64,000 nucleotides of DNA. Source: Sphingomonas sp. NBWT7. GTDB taxonomy: Bacteria > Pseudomonadota > Alphaproteobacteria > Sphingomonadales > Sphingomonadaceae. Position numbers and translations under genes: made by a program. The stretch covers positions 1,821,501-1,885,500 of the forward strand of contig NZ_CP043639.1 in assembly GCF_014217605.1 (NCBI RefSeq), read 5' to 3'. Shown here in pieces: positions 35,868-43,434 of this stretch (positions are counted from its first letter, which is position 1; each line of letters opens with the position of its first letter). The notes beneath the pieces were generated by a model. The model was not told the DNA's origin. It saw nothing but the letters and a program-made list of their open reading frames with translations, and did no database searches.

Positions 35868-37064
35868 TCAGGCGAAATCGTCGCCGAAACGGCGGCGTAG
35901 TGCGAAAACGATGCGCCTGGTCATGTGCATCGGCGCCAACACCAGATACCAATAATGGTTCCCCTGCATCAGCCGTACTGCGGCGCGCAGGTACAGACCC
36001 TCGACCGCCAGCCAGCGCACGCCGATTGCGCGATCGTCGACGTGGATCCGCGACAGGACGTCGGCTGGCTCATCGGCGGCGTTGCGCCCCTTGCCCCCCG
36101 TCGTCGCGCGATAGCCGAGTTGTCGCGCGATCGCCCGTGCCTCGCCGCAGGTCTTGTTCTCCGGCCAGCAGAAGATTTGCGGAGGGCTTCCAAGCTGCCC
36201 GACGAAGGCGTCGCGGCAGCGCGCGAGATCGCGTTCGATCCGCGTTTCGAACGCGGCAGGCGCCTCGCGCGCGCCGTCGATCCACGCGCGCTCGGCCAGC
36301 GCCAGCCCCGATGCCGGGATCGCGCTGCCCAACGGCACCGCCACTGGCGTCTCCAGCCGGAACCAGTCGTGCTTCGGCCCTGGTGTCGCGCGCCACTGCA
36401 TCCACGCGTTGCGCCGCCAGTTGCCGGCGTCGAGCGTGCCGACCACCGCGTCGGATGTCGGCACGCGCGCATGGTCGACACCGTGCGGCTCGATCTCGAA
36501 CCCCGCACCATGAAGATCGCGCAGCTCGCGCCACCGCATGTATCCCGCCTCCTCGCCGTCGAACCGTATCGTGTCCTCCAGCGCGATGAAGTCGAGAGAT
36601 GGAAAGAAGGTCGCGGTCATCACGTAGCGCTCGAGCAGCGGCCGCGCGTGGCGGTAATTGTCGAGGTAGCCGTCATCGAAGTGCAGCACCACCGGACGTC
36701 TCGGCAGGGATTCTCCGGCCGCGCGTCGCGCCACCAAGTCGCGTGTCGCCATCACCGTCGCGCCCATCCGCCGCAGCGTGTCGAGATGGCGCGCGAACGT
36801 GTCGGGATGCACCGCGATATCGCGTGACCACGGCAGCCAGCCAGGCGCCGGGCTGACCGAGTGATAGGTCAAGATCGCAACGCCCGGCGGCGCGATCATC
36901 GCGCGATGTCCGGCCGCGAGCCCGATCAGTACCGCAACCACCGCGCCGATCGCGCCTGCACTGCCCGGCAGTAGCATCACCGCTGCCGCCGCGAGCGCGA
37001 TGCCGGCCGCCACGCTCGCCGCCCAGCGTATGACGCGCCGCCGCCGTTCCGCCTTGCGCGTCAT
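35868..37064 (-). CDS. Membrane-anchored polysaccharide deacetylase family protein
   Basis: A 398-residue protein with two hydrophobic helices near the N-terminus (about 13-50) and a NodB-type domain (about 55-260). Metal motifs are HFDDGYLD and PHGVDH. A polysaccharide- or chitin-deacetylase role on the growing or finished polymer is likely. It overlaps the preceding acyltransferase gene by 4 nt. The frame upstream of the chosen ATG at 37064 runs into that gene and is not used. Confidence 0.87.
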   Translation of the reverse strand: MTRKAERRRRVIRWAASVAAGIALAAAAVMLLPGSAGAIGAVVAVLIGLAAGHRAMIAPPGVAILTYHSVSPAPGWLPWSRDIAVHPDTFARHLDTLRRMGATVMATRDLVARRAAGESLPRRPVVLHFDDGYLDNYRHARPLLERYVMTATFFPSLDFIALEDTIRFDGEEAGYMRWRELRDLHGAGFEIEPHGVDHARVPTSDAVVGTLDAGNWRRNAWMQWRATPGPKHDWFRLETPVAVPLGSAIPASGLALAERAWIDGAREAPAAFETRIERDLARCRDAFVGQLGSPPQIFCWPENKTCGEARAIARQLGYRATTGGKGRNAADEPADVLSRIHVDDRAIGVRWLAVEGLYLRAAVRLMQGNHYWYLVLAPMHMTRRIVFALRRRFGDDFA

Positions 37065-38053
37065 GCCTTGCGCGCCCGAAGCCGATCGCGCCACCTTTTG
37101 GCACGCGCGCGCAGCCCATCGCGCGCATGGAGCACCCATCCGCGCCAGTCGGCGGCATAGACGGTGACGCGATACAGCGTATCGCACTGGTCGGCGAAGC
37201 GCAGCTTGTACTCGGCCGGCGACATGCCGTTGCCCATCTTGTCGTACCAGTCGATCGCGGGATCGTCGCAGCACTGCCGGATATGCTCGGCCGCCAGCAC
37301 ATAGCCGACCGACAGGTCGGCGTAGCGCTCGTCATAGCCGACCTTGAGCAGGAACAAGCGTCGCCCGCCGACCACGCCGAACTCGAACGCCGCCAGCCGC
37401 TCGCCATCCCACAGCAGCGCGATCCGCAGCACCCCCGCCGCGGCGGCGCGCTGGACCAGCGCGGTGTAGAACGATCGTTCGGCGGGATTGTCGGCGATCG
37501 CCGTCCCGCCGCGCCCCTTCCAGCCCGATCGCTCTACCGCCAGCATCGCGTCGAACAACCCAGACGGCACGGGATCGTCGGTGCGGAACTCGCGCCGCAT
37601 GCGGTGGTCACACAGCGCCTCGCGCCCGTCGCGGCGCAGCCGCTGGCGGATGCGCTTGCTGCGCGCGGCGAACCATGCGTCGTAGCCGACACGGCAATCG
37701 ACCACCGGCGACACGGCGTGCGGCGCGATCCGTGCGCGCGACCAGCGCGCCGCCGCGGTAAGCAGCACGGCATCGTCGCGCAGATAATCGAAGCGCACGC
37801 TCGCCGCCCCGCTCTCCGCCAGCAGCCGCTCCGCCAGATCTTCGGCGATCGCGATGCCGGGAGGCGCGTCATAATGCGCGCTGTGCGGGTTGGTCGCGCC
37901 GCGCAGCCCGGCGAAGCCGAACGGTCCGATCGGCTCGCGCTCGGCGATCATCGGCAGGTCGTGGCGATAGGTGACCGGTCCGAACGCGTCCGACCAGCAC
38001 GAAAACCAACCATTTCCGAGATGAAAGGGCTCGCCCCCGCGTGCCGCCAGCAC
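37061..38053 (-). CDS. FemAB/GNAT-like (BioF2-like) acyltransferase, copy A
   Basis: A 330-residue protein of the BioF2-like GNAT_6 group, related to FemAB peptidyltransferases. The middle region has the family phrase AVERSGWKGRGGTAI and the C-terminal half FEFGVVGGRRLFLLKVGYDE. It would transfer an acyl or aminoacyl group to a sugar or lipid. GTG at 38053 is used with GGAG upstream. It is the first gene of the minus unit and is divergent from another FemAB-like gene 94 bp away. Confidence 0.82.
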   Translation of the reverse strand: MLAARGGEPFHLGNGWFSCWSDAFGPVTYRHDLPMIAEREPIGPFGFAGLRGATNPHSAHYDAPPGIAIAEDLAERLLAESGAASVRFDYLRDDAVLLTAAARWSRARIAPHAVSPVVDCRVGYDAWFAARSKRIRQRLRRDGREALCDHRMRREFRTDDPVPSGLFDAMLAVERSGWKGRGGTAIADNPAERSFYTALVQRAAAAGVLRIALLWDGERLAAFEFGVVGGRRLFLLKVGYDERYADLSVGYVLAAEHIRQCCDDPAIDWYDKMGNGMSPAEYKLRFADQCDTLYRVTVYAADWRGWVLHARDGLRARAKRWRDRLRARKA

Positions 38054-38147
38054 TTAACCACTCCGCAATCGCTGCTAGTTAGATGCCCTCTATCGCGGGC
38101 GTCCCAAGAATTGGTGAACGCTTCTATCGGGGAACAACGCCGCCGTC

Positions 38148-39212
38148 ATGACGATCCGATCGACCCTGGTGACGCTGCTCGACGGCGCGGAGGCGATGCG
38201 TGTCGATGCGTTTCTGCGCGACAGCCCCTTCGCCGCCTATCAGCAGTCGCGCGCCTGGCCGCTCGCCGCGCCGCGGCACCCCCGGCGCGAATGGCGCTAT
38301 TTCGCCGCGTATGACGGCGACGCGTTGGTCGGCGCGTGTGTGATTCGCACGACACGACTCGCGCTCGGTGCGTGGCTCGCGACGATCCAGCGCGGGCCGA
38401 TCGTCCACGATCCTGCACACCTCGCGCCAGTCCTCGCCGAGCTCAGGTGCGCGCTACGCGCTGCAGGATGCTGTTCGGTGCAGATCGGCCCGCGCGTGCG
38501 CGGCCGCGTGCTGCCGCACATGGCCGAGGCGATGCGCGCGACCGGCTTCGCCCCGCTACCCCCCGCCGATCAGGCGCTCCACTACGTCACCGGCATCGTC
38601 TGGCTCGACAAGCCGGAGCAGGAAATCCTCGCCGGGTTCAAGCAGCGTGCCCGCCGCGCGCTGCGCAGCGCCGACAAGGCGGGCATCGTCGTCCGCCCCG
38701 TCGACGGCCCTGACGACCTGGTCGCTTATCAGCGTCTGCTCGACGCCTTTCACGCCAGCCGGCCCGACTATGATCGCTCGGGCCAGGCCGACGCGCGCGC
38801 CCAGTCCGCGCTGGTCGCGGCGCTAGGCGGGGCGATGCTGCTGGCGGAGCGCGATGGCGCACCGATCGGCGCGCACGCCTTCGTCCGGCAGGCGGACGAG
38901 GCGATCTGGCTGTCGCTCGCCACAGTCGACCGCGACGGCGCGTCGCCCGGCTATCCGCTGCTGTGGGCGGGGATGCGTGCGGCGCGCGATCTCGGCTGCG
39001 TCGGCTATGATCTCGCCGGGATGCCCGATGGCGCGCCCGCCGATCCCGGCGAGGCGGGCCGGCTGCAGTTCAAGACCGCCTTCGCGCCGCACCGCCGCCA
39101 GATGCCGCCGATGCAGATGGCCGCGCTCGCCCCGCTGCGTCACACCATGCTGCTCGGTGCCCGGCGCGCCTATCGCGCGCTGCGCAAACGGCGGGGCGAG
39201 GCGCATGGCTGA
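38148..39212 (+). CDS. FemAB/GNAT-like acyltransferase, copy B
   Basis: A 354-residue FemAB-type protein. Features are a QQSRAWPLA segment near residue 32, a K-x-x-x-R-R-A-L helix (GFKQRARRALRSADKAG) and a C-terminal half with GSPGYPLLWAGMRAARDLG-like phrases, as in proteins that add amino acids to peptidoglycan bridges or modify polysaccharides. The acceptor is unknown. It starts the large plus-strand transcript and overlaps the next gene by 8 nt. Confidence 0.82.
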   Translation: MTIRSTLVTLLDGAEAMRVDAFLRDSPFAAYQQSRAWPLAAPRHPRREWRYFAAYDGDALVGACVIRTTRLALGAWLATIQRGPIVHDPAHLAPVLAELRCALRAAGCCSVQIGPRVRGRVLPHMAEAMRATGFAPLPPADQALHYVTGIVWLDKPEQEILAGFKQRARRALRSADKAGIVVRPVDGPDDLVAYQRLLDAFHASRPDYDRSGQADARAQSALVAALGGAMLLAERDGAPIGAHAFVRQADEAIWLSLATVDRDGASPGYPLLWAGMRAARDLGCVGYDLAGMPDGAPADPGEAGRLQFKTAFAPHRRQMPPMQMAALAPLRHTMLLGARRAYRALRKRRGEAHG

Positions 39213-39876
39213 CGGCAGGTTGGCCCGGCTGCGTCAGCGCCTGCGCGGCGAAGGCATCGGCGCGGTGCTGCGCAAGGCATTCGCCGATCACGTGTTCCGA
39301 TCGAGTGCGAGCGTCGTGCTCGAAGTGGACAGTCGCGACGTGCGGCTCGGCGAGATCCGCGTCGATCCCGGCGTCGCGCTGCTCGCCGTCTCCGGCAACG
39401 ATCCCGTCCCGCCGCTCTGCCCATGGATGCGGCACCGCCACGCCGATTTCGCGGCGATGCTGAAGGCGGGCTTGCTCGGCTTCTTCGTGCTGCGCGATCG
39501 CGTTGCGGTCGGCTGCGCGTGGATCGCGCTCAGCGACCATCACGATCCGCGCACGCGCGAACACTATGCCGTCGCGCCCGGCGAGGCCTATCATTTCAGC
39601 TGGCTGCTCGATCCCGCGGAACGGCCGCGCGGCACTGCGCTACCCTTCGTTCGCTGGGTCGTCGCCTCGCTGCGCGATCGCGGCATCAGGCGCATGTACG
39701 GCGTCGTCGATCGCGCCAATCGCGCCTCGTACCGCGTGCTCGAGCGCTTCGGCTATCGCGAAAGCGGCACGCTGGTGCGCCACTATGTCGTGCTGCACCG
39801 CTGCTGGACACGCGTGTCGCGCTATGACGGCACGCTCGGCCTCTACGATCCGCGCCGCGGGCGTCGCAAGGCGTGA
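39205..39876 (+). CDS. GNAT family N-acetyltransferase
   Basis: A 223-residue GNAT-fold protein. The acetyl-CoA site is suggested by RWVVASLRDRGIRRMYGVVD and the closing ASYRVLERFGYRESG motif of the family. It overlaps its upstream neighbour by 8 nt and the flippase by 4 nt (GTGA). It probably acetylates a sugar in the pathway or its precursor, though this is inferred from context. Confidence 0.85.
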   Translation: MADGRLARLRQRLRGEGIGAVLRKAFADHVFRSSASVVLEVDSRDVRLGEIRVDPGVALLAVSGNDPVPPLCPWMRHRHADFAAMLKAGLLGFFVLRDRVAVGCAWIALSDHHDPRTREHYAVAPGEAYHFSWLLDPAERPRGTALPFVRWVVASLRDRGIRRMYGVVDRANRASYRVLERFGYRESGTLVRHYVVLHRCWTRVSRYDGTLGLYDPRRGRRKA

Positions 39877-41507
39877 GCGGCAGCACGACGCCCGACGGCG
39901 CCGCCACCGTCGCCGGCACGGCGCCGCCGCGCGCCGCCGGCGGGCGCAACCTCCTGCGCTCGACCGGGATCGTGATGCTCGTCCGCGGGCTCGATTTCGG
40001 CCTCTCGTTCCTCGTCTCGGTGCTGCTCGCCAACCGCTTCGGCGCGTCGGGGCAGCTCGACGCTTTCTTTCTCGCGCGCCGCACGACGGTCGGCTTCGCC
40101 GATACGATTCGCAAGCTCGTCGGCCAGATCGTGCTGCCCCCCGTGCTCGCCGCCGTCGACCGCGGCGAGGCGCCGTCGATCCATCACCTGCCGCGCCGCA
40201 TGGGTTGGTTTCTCGCCTGCTTCACGCTGGTGATGCTCGCCGGCCTGTTCGCGCCGACGCTATGGGCGCAACTCTTCGCCCCCGGTTTCCGCGGCGAACA
40301 GCAGGCGCTCACCGCCGGCATGATGCGCATCATGCTCCCGCTGCTTCCGCTCGCCGTCGTCGCCTCGCTGCTCGCCGCGGTGCTCCAGGCCCGCCGCCGC
40401 TATCTCCTCAGCGAGGGTACCAACCTTGTTCAGCGCGCGCTGCTCGTCCTCGTCCTCGCGCTGTTCGTGCCACCGCTCGGCATCGTCGCTGGCGCTTGGA
40501 CGATGCTCGCTGCCGGCGTCGTCGGCTTCCTGATCCTGCTCGCCGGCGCGCGGTCGATCGTCCGCCCGACGCGACGCCCTGCCGATCGCCAGCCGACCGT
40601 CGCCTCGCCCCAAACGAAGGGCGGCGGCATGGCCGCCGCGATTGTCATCAACGTCTATTTCCAAGCCAGCGCGCTGCTCGATTTTGCCTTCGCGACGATC
40701 GGCGGCGAGGGCAATGTCGCCTCGCTCGAATATGGCTCGCGGCTCGTGTCGCTGGTCCCCGGCCTCGTCATGTCGAGCCTCGCGACGGTGCTGACGCCCG
40801 AGCTGATCCGCGCCGTCCAGCAATCCGATCGCGCCGCCGCCGCCGCCGGGATCCAGCGCTTCCAGCGGATCGGCGTATTTGCGCAGATGCCCGTGTCGGT
40901 CGGCATGATGCTCGGCGCGCCGCTGATGGTCAGCGCGCTGTTCGGCCACGGTGCCTTCGGGCCGCAGGCGATCGCCACCGCCGCTGCCTGCACCGCCGGC
41001 TATGCCGCCGCGGCGATCTTCCTCGCGCCGATGAGCGCGATCACCACCTCGATCTACGCCGATCCGCACGCCCCCGCGCTGCGCGATCTGACCGTGATCG
41101 CGATCGTCGGCACAATTCTGCGCGTCGCCGTCCTCGCGGTCGCCGCCCCGATCTGGGGGGCGCCGGGCATCGCCTGGGGCGCGGCGATCGCGACTGCCCT
41201 CACCTGCGCCGTGGCCCAGATCGTCGCCGTGCGCCGCTTCCACCATTTCACGCATCGCGCGCAGCTGATCGACTTCGCGCAGACCGCCGCCTGCGCGCTG
41301 ATCGCGACCGGCGCGGGCGCTTTGCTGCTGCGCCTCGTCCCCGACACGCCCAAGCTGTTCGGCGAACTCGCGCTGCTCGCCGCGCTCGGTGCGTTGATCG
41401 TCGTCGTCTACGCCGCCGCCGCCGCGCTGCTGCGCGTGCCGGAGATGGCGGCACTGCGCGATGTCGCGGCCAAGCTGCTCGCCCGCCGCCGCGCGCGCCG
41501 CGCATGA
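39873..41507 (+). CDS. MurJ/MVF-like lipid flippase
   Basis: A 544-residue multi-helix membrane protein (about 14 helices) of the MOP superfamily, most like MurJ/MVF. Segments near residue 30-60 (IVMLVRGLDFGLSFLVSVLL) and the run FGASGQLDAFFLA fit. It probably flips a lipid-linked saccharide across the inner membrane. GTG start overlaps the previous stop; it overlaps the next glycosyltransferase by 4 nt. Confidence 0.86.
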   Translation: MSGSTTPDGAATVAGTAPPRAAGGRNLLRSTGIVMLVRGLDFGLSFLVSVLLANRFGASGQLDAFFLARRTTVGFADTIRKLVGQIVLPPVLAAVDRGEAPSIHHLPRRMGWFLACFTLVMLAGLFAPTLWAQLFAPGFRGEQQALTAGMMRIMLPLLPLAVVASLLAAVLQARRRYLLSEGTNLVQRALLVLVLALFVPPLGIVAGAWTMLAAGVVGFLILLAGARSIVRPTRRPADRQPTVASPQTKGGGMAAAIVINVYFQASALLDFAFATIGGEGNVASLEYGSRLVSLVPGLVMSSLATVLTPELIRAVQQSDRAAAAAGIQRFQRIGVFAQMPVSVGMMLGAPLMVSALFGHGAFGPQAIATAAACTAGYAAAAIFLAPMSAITTSIYADPHAPALRDLTVIAIVGTILRVAVLAVAAPIWGAPGIAWGAAIATALTCAVAQIVAVRRFHHFTHRAQLIDFAQTAACALIATGAGALLLRLVPDTPKLFGELALLAALGALIVVVYAAAAALLRVPEMAALRDVAAKLLARRRARRA

Positions 41508-42643
41508 TGGCGCCCGTCACGCCACGGCGCATCGCGTTCCTGCTACCGCATTTCCGCACCGGCGGGGCGGAGCGTGTCGTGCTTCACTGGATCGAGGCGC
41601 TCGATCCCGCGCGTTGGCAGCCGGTGTTGCTGCTCGGCCGAATCGACGGTGATCTGCTGCCCCACGTGCCGCCGCACGTCACCGTCGCCGCGATCGGCGG
41701 CGGCCGCGCGTTGCGTCGCCCGGTGCGCATCGCGCGCGCGCTCGCCGCGCACCGTATCGACGTCGCCTATTCCGCGACGTCGGCGATGAATCTCGCGCTG
41801 CTCGCTGCGCCGACGCGGGTGGCGCGCATCACCTCTGAGCACACGCCGCCCGACGCGTTTCGCCGCGAATCGAAATGGCCGTGGCTGCGCCGCGCCGCGA
41901 CGCGTCTGCTCACCCGCCGTGCCGCCGCCGTCGCGGTGCCGACCGCCGCGATCGGGTCCGCCGTGCGCGGCGCACCGGTCGCGCTAATTCGCAACCCCGT
42001 CCTGCGCACCGCTCCGCCGCCACTCGGCGACAAACCTGCTCACGGCACACACCTCGTCGCCGCCGGCCGCCTCGTACCGGCCAAGGGGTTCGACACGCTG
42101 ATCGATGCCGCCGCGCTGCTCGCCGCCCACGGTCAATCATTCACGCTCGCGATCCACGGCGACGGCCCGCTGCGTACGACGCTTCAGGCCCAGATCGAAG
42201 ATCTACACCTCGGCGACCGCGTGACGCTCGCCGGCCACGCCGCGCGTCTCGCGCCGCTGCTCGCCGACGCCAATCTCATGGTCTCGTCATCACGCCGCGA
42301 GGGCTTCGGCAACGCGCTGATCGAGGCGATGGCGGTCGGCACGCCCGTCCTCGCCGCCCGCGCCGGCGGCCCCGAAACGTTCATCGATGACGCCACGAAC
42401 GGCTTCCTCGTCGCGCCCAACGACGCGCCCGCGCTTGCCGAGGCGATCGCCGTGCTGCTCGCCGATCCCGCGCGTCGGCTGTCGGTCCGCGCCGCCGCGC
42501 GCGACACCGCCGCACGCTACACCGTCGCGGCCTCGGTGGCGGAGTTCACCGCGCTGCTCGACTGCGTCCTGGCCTCGACGCCCGACAGCGCCGCGCGCGG
42601 TCAACACCGGCTTAACGCTAAAGTTACGGCCCCTGCGCCATAG
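41504..42643 (+). CDS. GT4-family glycosyltransferase, copy 1
   Basis: A 379-residue GT-B enzyme. The N-terminal part has LPHFRTGGAERV, and the C-terminal half has the nucleotide-sugar motif VSSSRREGFGNALIEAMAVG with the E-x7-E pair. It adds one sugar to the growing lipid-linked oligosaccharide. Its ATG overlaps the flippase stop (ATGA), and it precedes the export lipoprotein by 25 bp. Confidence 0.9.
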   Translation: MMAPVTPRRIAFLLPHFRTGGAERVVLHWIEALDPARWQPVLLLGRIDGDLLPHVPPHVTVAAIGGGRALRRPVRIARALAAHRIDVAYSATSAMNLALLAAPTRVARITSEHTPPDAFRRESKWPWLRRAATRLLTRRAAAVAVPTAAIGSAVRGAPVALIRNPVLRTAPPPLGDKPAHGTHLVAAGRLVPAKGFDTLIDAAALLAAHGQSFTLAIHGDGPLRTTLQAQIEDLHLGDRVTLAGHAARLAPLLADANLMVSSSRREGFGNALIEAMAVGTPVLAARAGGPETFIDDATNGFLVAPNDAPALAEAIAVLLADPARRLSVRAAARDTAARYTVAASVAEFTALLDCVLASTPDSAARGQHRLNAKVTAPAP

Positions 42644-42668
42644 CGCCATCCTCCCTGCGAGAGGTCCG

Positions 42669-43415
42669 ATGCGTCCAATCTTCCGTTCTTTCCTGATCGC
42701 GATCCCCCTCGCGGCCTGCGCCGGCCCGGTGCGCTACGCCCCCGCGCCCGAAGTGCCGATCACCGCCGGCTCGATCGATCTCGCGCGCGAGGCGAGCCGC
42801 ATGGTCGAGGATCGACTGAACCAGGACGGCGATTTCCATCCCGGCGATCTCGTTCGCCTGACCTTCCCCTATACGCCGCAGCTCAACACCGATCAGCGCG
42901 TTCAGCTGTCGGGCGCGATCAGCCCGCCGCTGCTCGCGCCGCTGTCGATCCGCGGGCTCAGCACCGCCGCGCTGCAGGCGCGCCTCCAGTCGCTGTACCG
43001 GGCCAAGCTTGCCCGCCCCGACGTGTCGGTTGCGCTACTCGAATACAACCGCCCGCCGCCCCCGCCCGAGATCTTCGTGCTCGGCGAGGTCGTGAAGCCG
43101 GGCAACTTCCCGTACCGCGACGGCACGACGCCGTTCGAGGGGCTGGCCCGCGCCGGCGGCGGCAATCGCGATGCCGATCTGACGCGCGTCGTGATGCTCA
43201 CCCCGGTCGGCGATCGGCTCGAGGCGCGGATGCTCGATCTCTCCGCCACGCTTCACGGCAGCACGCGCGCGATCGATGTCCTGCCGCCCTACACGATCCT
43301 GATCGTGCCGCCGACGGGCCTCGCGCGCGACGCCGATCGCTCGCGCCAGATCCGCCAGATCATCGGCTTCAACGGGTTCAACATCGGATCCGCCGTCACG
43401 CTGATCCAGCCGTGA
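42669..43415 (+). CDS. Polysaccharide export lipoprotein (Wza/GumB-like)
   Basis: A 248-residue outer-membrane polysaccharide channel protein. The lipobox LAAC places the lipidated Cys at residue 17. The poly-export (PES) domain is at about 45-120 (FHPGDLVRLTFPYTPQLNTD), and a SLBB-like domain follows (EIFVLGEVVKPGNFPY). It forms an oligomer with the co-polymerase encoded next. It is shorter than E. coli Wza and may lack the C-terminal amphipathic helix that crosses the outer membrane. Confidence 0.9.
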   Translation: MRPIFRSFLIAIPLAACAGPVRYAPAPEVPITAGSIDLAREASRMVEDRLNQDGDFHPGDLVRLTFPYTPQLNTDQRVQLSGAISPPLLAPLSIRGLSTAALQARLQSLYRAKLARPDVSVALLEYNRPPPPPEIFVLGEVVKPGNFPYRDGTTPFEGLARAGGGNRDADLTRVVMLTPVGDRLEARMLDLSATLHGSTRAIDVLPPYTILIVPPTGLARDADRSRQIRQIIGFNGFNIGSAVTLIQP

Positions 43416-43434
43416 CCTGCGGGGAGCATCGCTG

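Noticed and set aside
39503..41503. The long frame upstream of the first GT4 glycosyltransferase
   Set aside because: This part of the frame lies across the GNAT and flippase genes in another phase and has Arg/Ala-rich shadow composition; only the part from 41504 is real.
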